From: Glaciecola sp. UBA1851
GTDB lineage: Bacteria > Pseudomonadota > Gammaproteobacteria > Enterobacterales > Alteromonadaceae
DNA length: 20,759 bases
Direction: 5' to 3'
Assembly (NCBI GenBank): GCA_002338515.1
Contig: DDIL01000043.1
Span: 81,436 to 102,194 of the forward strand
Shown one piece after another: positions 8,158 to 15,084 of the stretch. The notes below the pieces were generated by a model. It had not been told where the DNA came from, made no database searches, and saw only the letters and a program-made list of their open reading frames with translations. Numbering within the stretch: position 1 is the stretch's first letter; every line of letters begins with the position of its first letter. Position numbers and translations under genes: made by a program.

Positions 8158-8174
8158 CGCTCATCCGACCAGTA
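8158..8174 (-). promoter_or_regulatory. Candidate FadR-like operator at fadE
   Basis: The minus strand reads TACTGGTCGGATGAGCG, 12 bases before the fadE ATG. The enterobacterial FadR operator is an imperfect palindrome with the core CTGGTC-N-GACCAG; the left half here is exact (CTGGTC) and the right half is degenerate (GATGAG). The site begins just after the predicted transcription start, where a bound repressor would block initiation or escape. Whether this organism has FadR cannot be judged from the window. Confidence 0.5.
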
Positions 8175-8183
8175 GAAATTGGA

Positions 8184-8211
8184 TATTTACATATTTTTTT
8201 TCAAAGGTCAA
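8184..8211 (-). promoter_or_regulatory. Candidate sigma70 promoter of fadE
   Basis: On the minus strand TTGACC (8211-8206, 5/6 match to the -35 box) is followed after 16 bases, including an eight-A run, by a weak -10 TAAATA (8189-8184). The predicted start near 8177 gives a leader of about 30 bases ending in GGATAAG before the ATG. Confidence 0.45.
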
Positions 8212-8214
8212 AGT

Positions 8215-8245
8215 TTTGATTAAATTTAATCAAACATTAATGTTT
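8215..8245. promoter_or_regulatory. Two overlapping perfect palindromes upstream of fadE
   Basis: TTTGATTAAATTTAATCAAA (8215-8234) is a perfect 20-base palindrome and shares its last bases with AAACATTAATGTTT (8232-8245), a perfect 14-base palindrome. They lie immediately upstream of the candidate fadE -35 box, a typical place for a dimeric activator or for cooperative repressor binding. The AAAC...GTTT ends loosely recall PsrA-type fatty-acid regulator sites, but the internal spacing is six rather than four, so no regulator is named. Confidence 0.5.
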
Positions 8246-8554
8246 AATTTACGTAACGAGTTATCGGCATTAGTTTCTGATAGTTTTGGATTTTAAATGT
8301 TTATTCTTTCGCTACAATTTGATCTTCCTGTTCGATAAACCCTTAACTATTAACAAATAATATATTTATTATCTTAGGTGAACGTTACGCGTTGTTATTA
8401 TCTTAAATCGTTGTTTTACTTCGATTGTGGACGTCATAACAAATGTTTACGTAAATATAAATCTGTAAACTATTATCAAACCACAATGATAAATAGCTAT
8501 TCAGTTTCTCAGCATTTAAAAGAATATGATCAAAAGTAAGGTAGGCGTGGATAC

Positions 8555-8812
8555 ATGAAAAATGAGTTAAATAGTAAATTCCTATTATCTGTTTTTGAAA
8601 AAATCAGACAAAATGGCGAGCAAAAAGAGGGTGCTTATTTTCTTGATGGCATAAAAGCCTATACCGATTTTGACGGGTATACACTCTATATTGAAGACGC
8701 ATTAGTGAAATTAAGTTTTGGTTTTCATAATCAATATCATTTTGATTACGACTCATCTAGTAACTATGATGCGTTTGAAAAAAAACTAAAGTCTATAAAT
8801 TCTGGTTATTGA
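8555..8812 (+). CDS. Small conserved protein, probably DUF3081 family
   Basis: An 85-residue soluble, acidic and aromatic-rich protein beginning MKNELNSKFLLSVFEKIRQ with the central stretch YTDFDGYTLYIEDALVKLSF and a C-terminal helix ending FEKKLKSINSGY. Composition and the order helix, beta-rich middle, helix fit a small single-domain fold without membrane segment, signal or cysteine. From memory it resembles DUF3081, a short family of unknown function in marine gammaproteobacteria; I could not align it. AAGGTAGG upstream may serve for ribosome binding. It is divergent from fadE and precedes the lipid A acyltransferase gene by 168 bases, a stretch where I see nothing further. Confidence 0.75.
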   Translation: MKNELNSKFLLSVFEKIRQNGEQKEGAYFLDGIKAYTDFDGYTLYIEDALVKLSFGFHNQYHFDYDSSSNYDAFEKKLKSINSGY

Positions 8813-8980
8813 ATTATGAGTTCGATTACCATGTTACACGAGTGGTTGTATAAATGGTCCTCAAAACCATATTGCCGTTTTAAAGCTTATGTTCCAATAT
8901 GTAGTAGTATGGCAAATAAAATGGCGTGGTATTTACTTGTGCGTTAATATATTGCGATAAACAGCATACATTATCTAAGA

Positions 8981-9970
8981 ATGACTACCCCTACTAAAAA
9001 CGAATCTAACGCCAAAACTAACAATGCAGCTTCTCAAGCCCCTGCCAGTAAAAAAGTAAAAGCACCACAATTTAAAACTGAATTTTTGTTGCCAAAATAT
9101 TGGTTAATTTGGATCGGCGCATTTTTGTTGTACTTACTATCGTGGTTACCATATTTTCTTATAAAAAAGTTGGGCAAGATTGTTACTTGGCTCCTAGTTA
9201 AGTTAGCTAAAAAAAGGGTGAAAATAGCAAAACGAAATATTGAACTTACCTTTCCAGAGTGGAGCGAAGAAAAAGTTGATACTGTTTTCAAACAAAATTT
9301 GGAACGAACAGGATTGGCCTTATTTGAGACGGCAATGGGATGGTGGTGGCCTTCATGGCGAGTGCAAAAACATTGTAAAGTTGAAGGGTTCGACAAGGTA
9401 CAAGAAGTGCTTGATAGCGGACGAGGAGTATTTGGATTAGCTATTCATAACGTCAATTTAGAAATAGGTTGCCGAACAATAGGCTATGCTTATAAATCAA
9501 TTGGTTTTTATCGCCCACACAACAATCCTTTGATGGATTATCTGCAATATCATGGCCGTAACCGTTCGAATAAGTACATGATACATAAACGTAATGCTAA
9601 AGGGCTGATTCAAGCTATGAACGAAGGTGAATTGTGTTTATATTTACCAGACCAAGATTATGGTGCTAAACAATCGATATTTGTACCTTTTGGTGGTGTA
9701 GAACAAACTGCGACTACAACAGGTACATTGATGTTTGCTAGTCGAACCAATGCCGTTCCATTTTTAATTACACCTCAATATACTGAAAATGGCTATACCG
9801 TGAAGTTTGTTTCAGCTATTGAATATTTGGTCGATAATGATCCTAAAGAAGCACTAACACAGCTAAATAAAGACATTATCGAGTTGATTAAAGAGCAACC
9901 AGAAAGTTATTTGTGGATGCACAAACGCTTTAAATCAAGGCCACCAGAATCACCAGAATCACTTTATTAG
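8981..9970 (+). CDS. Lipid A biosynthesis acyltransferase, LpxL/LpxM family
   Basis: An inner-membrane enzyme adding a secondary acyl chain from acyl-ACP to Kdo-lipid A precursor. At 329 residues it is slightly longer than E. coli LpxL (about 306). One membrane anchor lies near residues 40-61 (YWLIWIGAFLLYLLSWLPYFL). The catalytic H-x4-D/E motif is HNVNLE (His156, Glu161); further family landmarks are FYRPHNNPLMD (177-187), YLPDQDYG (221-228), VPFGG (235-239) and the terminal WMHKRFKSRP (312-321). The Glu version of the motif is commoner in LpxL than LpxM, but I do not assign the acyl position. Residues 1-30 form an Asn/Ala/Lys-rich extension absent from E. coli LpxL, and the ATG has only a weak ribosome-binding sequence; no other in-frame ATG lies before the conserved part. 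The next gene starts 55 bases on and is probably cotranscribed. Confidence 0.9.
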   Translation: MTTPTKNESNAKTNNAASQAPASKKVKAPQFKTEFLLPKYWLIWIGAFLLYLLSWLPYFLIKKLGKIVTWLLVKLAKKRVKIAKRNIELTFPEWSEEKVDTVFKQNLERTGLALFETAMGWWWPSWRVQKHCKVEGFDKVQEVLDSGRGVFGLAIHNVNLEIGCRTIGYAYKSIGFYRPHNNPLMDYLQYHGRNRSNKYMIHKRNAKGLIQAMNEGELCLYLPDQDYGAKQSIFVPFGGVEQTATTTGTLMFASRTNAVPFLITPQYTENGYTVKFVSAIEYLVDNDPKEALTQLNKDIIELIKEQPESYLWMHKRFKSRPPESPESLY

Positions 9971-10025
9971 TTTTATTGTTTTGCTTTATCTAATCAATTA
10001 TTGGTAGTAGAAACTAGTAAAGCTA

Positions 10026-10664
10026 ATGAAGAAAAAAAGTAATATAGGTTTTTGGATAAAAAATGCCGCAATTATGATTGCGGTAATTGCCGGTGCTACC
10101 ACATTTTTACTTTATGGACCAAAACCGCCGTCAGATAACTCTTCTGATAGTTCGGCGTCCAATGATGAGCCTACAGGAGTAAGCGCAGGTGTGACGCGTT
10201 TTTATTCTAATTTTAGACAAACCTCTCGAGACCCAATCAAAGAGATATATGGTGAAGACACCATTATTCTTGAGGATAATAATAATGAAACAGTTGGGAG
10301 TAAGTTAGAAGCGATGCCTCAAACTAGATATCAAGGCTCCTCTAATTGGGATGGTTCTTATAAAGAAAGGGCATTTAGGCAATACAGTACGGTGAAGGAT
10401 GAAGCCACTGAATATGCCGCTCAAGAAGGATTCAATTTAGTATGGGATTTGAAACAAGACTTTAAAATAAGAAATCGTTTTATTACAACAGGTACATTTG
10501 TTGAAAGCCTAGAAGAAATTGCTGGTGCAGTAGACAGCCACTTTCATCACCCAATTATGGTTTATTTCTGTGATCAAAAACGTGCAATTGTTGTGACAGA
10601 AAGAGATTCTGCTTATTTAAAGGTTAACTGCCAAAAAAGTCAGGGTTCCTATCAAAGCTATTAG
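10026..10664 (+). CDS. Membrane-anchored periplasmic protein with TcpQ-like C-terminal domain
   Basis: A 212-residue protein with an N-terminal basic stretch (MKKKSN), one hydrophobic segment at about 9-30, a Ser/Asp-rich linker (34-50) and a C-terminal folded region. The last 75 residues before the tail (GFNLVWDLKQDFKIRNRF, then a helix, then IMVYFCDQKRAIVVTE) have the pattern of the TcpQ/PilL-N type domain found in type IVb pilus and secretion accessory proteins; that call is from pattern memory. It probably projects into the periplasm. No pilus gene is nearby, and the link with the lipid A acyltransferase gene 55 bases upstream suggests an envelope role instead. No clear ribosome-binding sequence precedes the ATG. 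The last 41 bases overlap the 3' end of glnE on the other strand. Confidence 0.7.
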   Translation: MKKKSNIGFWIKNAAIMIAVIAGATTFLLYGPKPPSDNSSDSSASNDEPTGVSAGVTRFYSNFRQTSRDPIKEIYGEDTIILEDNNNETVGSKLEAMPQTRYQGSSNWDGSYKERAFRQYSTVKDEATEYAAQEGFNLVWDLKQDFKIRNRFITTGTFVESLEEIAGAVDSHFHHPIMVYFCDQKRAIVVTERDSAYLKVNCQKSQGSYQSY

Positions 10665-13600
10665 TATCTAATTGTATCGGCTTATCTTTATCTATCGCAG
10701 TACTAAACACTCTTTCATATTCTACTTTAACGCGTTGCATCGCTATTTTCAGCTCATTACTTTGCTCATGTCCACCACGCGCATACTTTTTATTTGATAG
10801 TTGTACTCTATGTGTGGCATGGCGAATAGTGAGATATGCAGTTGTAAGCGTCTTTTGTATTTCGCTTGTTATGACGCCACTTTTTTCTATGTATTTAAGT
10901 AATCTTAAATTGTCTGACCATGCTGTTAGTTCAGGAAATTGTTGAGCATTAGCCAAAATTAGGTATTGAACAATAAATTCAACATCAACAATGCCGCCAT
11001 GGGCTTGCTTGATATCTATTAAATTCTCTTTTTGAACGAGTAAATGTGAACGCATTTTTTCTCGCATAGCATAAACTTGTTCTAGTACCCGTTCTTTTTC
11101 TCGTGGTTTAGAGATGATTGCGTGTCTAATTTCACTATATCTTTGAGATATATCGTGTGAACCAAAAACGACCCTGCTTCTTATGATTGCTTGATGTTCC
11201 CATGTCCATGCATTTTTTAGTTGGTAATCAAAAAACGAATCAATGTGGCTGATCAATAAGCCAGAATTGCCAGATGGTCTGAGCCTAAGGTCAATATCAT
11301 ACAATATACCACTGTAAGTTTTGGTTGTGCATATATGGCAAATACGCTGGACTAATTTAATATAGAATTCTTGAACAGATATTTGTTTACGTGTACCCGT
11401 GTTATCGGTTTGCCCTTTCAAATCAGCATTATGCAAAAATACAACATCTAGGTCTGAGCCATAACTCAGTTCAATGCCGCCAAACTTCCCATAAGCGACA
11501 ATAGCCAACTGACTTAAGCCTGTCATACTGGTGGAAGAGCGACTCATTTTTTCTTCTAAATTATTCCGCAATACATTGTCTTCAGTAGGTGGATACCCAA
11601 ATAATTTTGTAATTTGTTGGAAAGCGATGATGGCGACTTTTTGAAGTATAACTTGCGCCAAAATCGTTAATTTGTCGCTCACTTGGTTAATTGCCAACGT
11701 ACCAGACAAGTCAGATGCGGCAATTCTTAATTGACTGATATGCTTGAACTCTCTAAGCATATTCATTATTTGCTCTTCATCCTCTAAGTCTATTCGCATG
11801 AAGGAAAGCTGCAACTCTTCCTGAATTTCTAATTCGTATTGTTCAAGTGTTTGTTTATTTTTTTCGAGATAAATAGGATGTAACAACTCATCAAGTAAAA
11901 GCGGATAGTTTGCAATTTGTTCGCTGACCCACGGGCTTTTTTTGCATAAATATAATAACCGCTCTCTAACTTCTGGATGAACACTTAGTAAGTCTATGTA
12001 GGTAACTCGCCCAAAAATAGTATCTAACACTTTAAACAAGCCTGATGTTTGTTCCAAAAAGGCATCATTTGGCGTGAGCTGGGTTGGGTAAATCAGCTCA
12101 AATAATATGGTGGGCATTAGCCTATTTATCGATTTTACCGCTTTAGCACTGACACTTGCGCGAGCCACTCGTTTTTTAAAACCGACAATAAGTTCAGCTA
12201 ACTTAGTAACTGAATCACTATCACAATTTAAGGTTAGTTGGTTAAGTAAACCGTTTACTTCAATCTCAGACATACTTAATTGCCAAATATCATCTAGAAT
12301 TGCGTGAGTATTCTCCGAAGCTTTATTGTCGTTTTTATCTTCTTCTGAAACACATTCGTCTTCACCTACTACACTTGTGAAAATCAAATGAATTTCCTGC
12401 ATGGTAAGCCTGACTAACTCTTCAACTTCTTCATACTTAGATAAGCCAAGTAATTTGGTTAGCCGTAACTGGTTTTGTTCTGTTTGAGGCATTAGTTGAG
12501 TTTGTTCATCATTAAATATTTGTAGGTAATGCTCTATTTTTCTGAGTAACAAATAATTCGATTTAAGGTTCTCTAAATTAACTGTTCCTTGTAATTCATG
12601 GGCTTGAATTTCATCAATAGATTTTAGTATGGAGTTTTGCTGGCATGCCGTGTTTCTGCCTGCATGAATAAGTTGGATACTTTGAACAAAAAACTCAACT
12701 TCTCTTATTCCACCTTTACCCAGCTTAATGTTATTTATAATTTGTTTGCGGCGCAGTTCTTTTTCAATTAACGTTTTCATTTCCCGAATTGAATCTAGGG
12801 TGGTGAAATCAATATATTTTCTATAAACGAAGGGTTTAATAATTGAGTAAAGCTGATGGTTAAATTCTGTTTCGTTAATAACTCGCATTTTCTGTAATGC
12901 AAACCTTTCCCATTCTCGCCCTTGCTCATGATAGTAAGTTTCTATAGCCGACAGAGGCAAAACGAGTGGTCCACTATCACCTAGTGGTCTTAATCTCATA
13001 TCTACGCGGTATACTCTCCCATCCACAGTTGGGTGATCCAATGCATGTATGATTTTTTGCGCTAAACGAGTAAAGAATACTTGATGCTCAATAGGCTTTT
13101 TACCAATTGTTTCACCTTGACTGGGATAAACGAAGATTAAATCTATATCTGATGAAAAATTCAGTTCATTACCACCTAATTTACCCATTCCCATAATTAA
13201 TAAGTGCTGATTGTTAGGGTTTCCGTATCTCTTGCATAAACCCTTGTAGAGAACATCATACGTAAAATTAATAAGGCTGTTTGCTAGCTCTGAAACGGCA
13301 ATAAGTGAGGTATCTATTTTTTGTAATTGCAGTAAATCCATGATGGCAATTTCTGCCATATGTACTTGCCTTATTTGCCTGATAATTTGCATTAACGCAA
13401 GTTCAAGAGACTGTAAAATAGAGTGCTGTGCTATGAGTAGTTCTTTATGTATATATATTTCAGCACGTCTTTTTTCATAATGAGCTAATAATACCTTATC
13501 TTCACATTGATCATTTATCACAGTGGCCAAACTGATTGCCATTTCTGAAAAAGCGACAGGATATTGATTAGCCACTTTTTGCACAAAGTCAGATAATTGG

Positions 13601-13707
13601 AACACGTCTTCTAGTTGTTTTTTTAACGTGTTAATTTCAGAGCTGTGATCACTCGCTGATAATAGTGCAGCAAAAGTTTCTTGTGCTTTTATTTCTGATA
13701 ATGGCAC
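10624..13707 (-). CDS. glnE: Bifunctional glutamine synthetase adenylyltransferase / adenylyl-removing enzyme
   Basis: GlnE controls glutamine synthetase by adding or removing AMP in response to PII protein state and glutamine. The 1027 residues carry both nucleotidyltransferase domains: the N-terminal adenylyl-removing one with GMGKLGGNELNFSSDIDL (173-190, metal ligands Asp187 and Asp189), and the C-terminal adenylylating one with AYGKFGGIELSYGSDLD (738-754, Asp752 and Asp754). The accompanying GKGGIREVEFFVQ (330-342) and its C-terminal counterpart HGGIVDVEFIVQ are also present. E. coli GlnE is about 946 residues; part of the excess is an acidic linker near 448-470. The start is a GTG, chosen for its GAGGAA ribosome-binding sequence. 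The gene ends inside the convergent TcpQ-like gene and diverges from the DUF350 gene. Confidence 0.97.
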   Translation of the reverse strand: MPLSEIKAQETFAALLSASDHSSEINTLKKQLEDVFQLSDFVQKVANQYPVAFSEMAISLATVINDQCEDKVLLAHYEKRRAEIYIHKELLIAQHSILQSLELALMQIIRQIRQVHMAEIAIMDLLQLQKIDTSLIAVSELANSLINFTYDVLYKGLCKRYGNPNNQHLLIMGMGKLGGNELNFSSDIDLIFVYPSQGETIGKKPIEHQVFFTRLAQKIIHALDHPTVDGRVYRVDMRLRPLGDSGPLVLPLSAIETYYHEQGREWERFALQKMRVINETEFNHQLYSIIKPFVYRKYIDFTTLDSIREMKTLIEKELRRKQIINNIKLGKGGIREVEFFVQSIQLIHAGRNTACQQNSILKSIDEIQAHELQGTVNLENLKSNYLLLRKIEHYLQIFNDEQTQLMPQTEQNQLRLTKLLGLSKYEEVEELVRLTMQEIHLIFTSVVGEDECVSEEDKNDNKASENTHAILDDIWQLSMSEIEVNGLLNQLTLNCDSDSVTKLAELIVGFKKRVARASVSAKAVKSINRLMPTILFELIYPTQLTPNDAFLEQTSGLFKVLDTIFGRVTYIDLLSVHPEVRERLLYLCKKSPWVSEQIANYPLLLDELLHPIYLEKNKQTLEQYELEIQEELQLSFMRIDLEDEEQIMNMLREFKHISQLRIAASDLSGTLAINQVSDKLTILAQVILQKVAIIAFQQITKLFGYPPTEDNVLRNNLEEKMSRSSTSMTGLSQLAIVAYGKFGGIELSYGSDLDVVFLHNADLKGQTDNTGTRKQISVQEFYIKLVQRICHICTTKTYSGILYDIDLRLRPSGNSGLLISHIDSFFDYQLKNAWTWEHQAIIRSRVVFGSHDISQRYSEIRHAIISKPREKERVLEQVYAMREKMRSHLLVQKENLIDIKQAHGGIVDVEFIVQYLILANAQQFPELTAWSDNLRLLKYIEKSGVITSEIQKTLTTAYLTIRHATHRVQLSNKKYARGGHEQSNELKIAMQRVKVEYERVFSTAIDKDKPIQLDTNSFDRNPDFFGS

Positions 13708-13714
13708 TTTGCGC

Positions 13715-13720
13715 TTCCTC
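13715..13720 (-). promoter_or_regulatory. Ribosome-binding site deciding the GTG start of glnE
   Basis: GAGGAA on the minus strand lies 7 bases before the GTG at 13707. It is among the strongest ribosome-binding sequences in the window and fixes the unusual start codon; no ATG nearby fits. Confidence 0.75.
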
Positions 13721-13750
13721 GATTATACAAATACAGATTAAAATTACAGT

Positions 13751-13778
13751 TTGTAATGTGCTGTTTTATAACTATTAT
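13751..13778 (+). promoter_or_regulatory. Candidate promoter of the DUF350 gene
   Basis: TTGTAA (13751-13756) and TATTAT (13773-13778) are separated by 16 bases, 4/6 and 5/6 matches. The predicted start lies about 30 bases before ATG 13815 and downstream of the alternative start at 13665, which supports the later start. Confidence 0.4.
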
Positions 13779-13814
13779 AGAGTTCATGAATCATATTATC
13801 ATGTTGGATACTGC

Positions 13815-14714
13815 ATGGAGCAATTAATCAAAATAAATCCGTTATCAAGTGATTTAGCTGTTTACTTGGTAATCGATTTGTTTATAGCGGTATTACTTTT
13901 ACTTGCTATTAGAGCCTTGTCTGGCTTTTATAGCAAAGTGAGTGTGAGACAAGAGTTAGGTGAGCGTGACAACTTTGCTTTTGGCATTAGTTTGGCTGGC
14001 AGAATGTTATCCTTGACTATAGTGCTGTCCGCTGTTGTTGGTAGACATATTGATATGGGCTTTCAAGAAGCGGCTGTGGGTATGCTGTTATTTGGTGGTA
14101 GTGGCATAGTATTAGTCAAAATTGGGCGTTTTGCGCATGATAAAATTGTATTAAATCGTTTAGACAAAGACGCAATGATTGCTGATAAAAATGTATCTGT
14201 TGCGCTGGTAGATGCCAGTTCAGCGATTGCATGCGCCATAATTGCAAACAGCATTATTACTTGGGTGAAAGGCGCCGATATAGACGCATTTGTTGCGCTT
14301 TTTTCTGGAGTTTTCGTGGTCATGGCTGTTTTGTTATTTGCTACAAGAGTCTATGAATACCGTTTTGCAGAAAACAGTCAAAATAGTGGATTTCAGCGCA
14401 CATTGTGCAATGGGCAAATTGCATTGGCTATTGTGCATAGTGGTAATTTGATTGGTATTGCTATTGCAGTATCGTCAGCGCAAAAATTGCTTATTTATAC
14501 GCCTAGTGCATATGTGACCAATGCAACTAGTTGGTTAATAGCGGGGTTTGCCCTGGCTGTGTCGTTAATGATTTTAACTAGTTTAACAAAACGCCTTGTG
14601 CTGGTTGGCCTTGGCAGGCAAAAAGAAGTGATTCTTCAGCATAATATAGGAGTGGCAAGTATTGAGGCAGCATTGGCAGTGGGTATTGCTCTACTGTTTT
14701 CAAATTTATTCTAG
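13815..14714 (+). CDS. Tandem DUF350 (YjfL/UPF0719-like) inner-membrane protein
   Basis: With the start at ATG 13815 the protein has 299 residues and seven or eight hydrophobic segments. It shows an internal duplication: ERDNFAFGISLAGRMLSLTIVL and then DKNVSVALVDASSAIACAII in the first half correspond to LCNGQIALAIVHSGNLIGIAIAV and QHNIGVASIEAALAVGIALLF in the second half. This pattern fits two DUF350 units; single-unit relatives such as E. coli YjfL are about 130 residues. The function is unknown. An upstream in-frame start at 13665 would add 50 residues, but those overlap glnE, lie upstream of the candidate promoter, and do not match the family. It is divergent from glnE and ends 20 bases before the convergent GIY-YIG gene. 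Confidence 0.78.
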   Translation: MEQLIKINPLSSDLAVYLVIDLFIAVLLLLAIRALSGFYSKVSVRQELGERDNFAFGISLAGRMLSLTIVLSAVVGRHIDMGFQEAAVGMLLFGGSGIVLVKIGRFAHDKIVLNRLDKDAMIADKNVSVALVDASSAIACAIIANSIITWVKGADIDAFVALFSGVFVVMAVLLFATRVYEYRFAENSQNSGFQRTLCNGQIALAIVHSGNLIGIAIAVSSAQKLLIYTPSAYVTNATSWLIAGFALAVSLMILTSLTKRLVLVGLGRQKEVILQHNIGVASIEAALAVGIALLFSNLF

Positions 14715-14734
14715 AGTAATGCTTTAACCCTATG

Positions 14735-15043
14735 TTAGAAAGGGACTTTTTCATGTTGAAACGGAATATCAATGGTGCCCTCAATAATTTTTTCCTTCAT
14801 AGTCTTGTTGTTTTTCTTAACCCACAATTCAGCTTTGAGTGCATCACTTTTGCTACTCAATTTTACTACACACTTTAATAAAAGAGGGCCTTTGCCCCTT
14901 AACGCTTTAGCTGATTTTTTGTTATTATTTTTGTGTTCATTTATTCTACGCTCCCAATCTAGCGTAATTCCTGTATATAATTGACGATGTTTTGTCTCTA
15001 TAATATACAAAAACCAGGGTGTTTCTGCTTTTATGTAGGTCAC
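14735..15043 (-). CDS. GIY-YIG nuclease-fold protein, YhbQ/UPF0213 type
   Basis: A 102-residue single-domain GIY-YIG protein. After the start comes TPWFLYIIETKHRQLYTGIT, where LYI and YTG replace the GIY and YIG triads, followed by the conserved Arg (WERRINEH) and KSAKALRGKGPL, the signature of the YhbQ/UPF0213 subfamily; E. coli YhbQ is about 100 residues. The subfamily has a nuclease fold but its physiological task is not established. I place the start at GTG 15043, preceded by GGAATAAAAAG, because it gives the family length; the frame stays open upstream to 15154, but that would add 37 residues overlapping hldE. It is convergent with the DUF350 gene and divergent from hldE. Confidence 0.82.
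   Translation of the reverse strand: MTYIKAETPWFLYIIETKHRQLYTGITLDWERRINEHKNNNKKSAKALRGKGPLLLKCVVKLSSKSDALKAELWVKKNNKTMKEKIIEGTIDIPFQHEKVPF
14981..15009 (+). promoter_or_regulatory. Candidate hldE promoter inside the GIY-YIG gene
   Basis: TTGACG (14981-14986, 5/6) and TATACA (15004-15009, 4/6) are separated by exactly 17 bases. The predicted start near 15016 gives a leader of about 70 bases to the hldE ATG. It lies within the 5' half of the opposite-strand GIY-YIG gene. Confidence 0.5.
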
Positions 15044-15084
15044 CTTTTTATTCCAATAGTTTGATTGAATTTTTAGAGAGATGC

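Larger units (their letters stand above)
8147..8554. other. Divergent control region between fadE and the DUF3081-like gene
   Basis: These 408 bases separate divergent genes. The fadE-proximal 100 bases hold a FadR-like site, a candidate promoter and two overlapping palindromes, annotated separately. The remaining part (about 8250-8540) is strongly AT-rich and contains a short palindrome TTTACGTAAA near 8446-8455 and a possible plus-strand -10 TATTAT at 8471-8476, with no well spaced -35. I found no convincing reading frame or RNA gene in it. Confidence 0.6.

Noticed and set aside
9941..9960. Short direct repeat (CACCAGAAT twice) at the end of the lipid A acyltransferase gene
   Set aside because: Two copies of nine bases coding PES-PES at a C-terminus; likely replication slippage without wider significance.
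13665..13814. Longer N-terminus of the DUF350 protein from an ATG at 13665
   Set aside because: It overlaps the glnE start, lies upstream of the candidate promoter, and adds 50 residues that do not fit the family.
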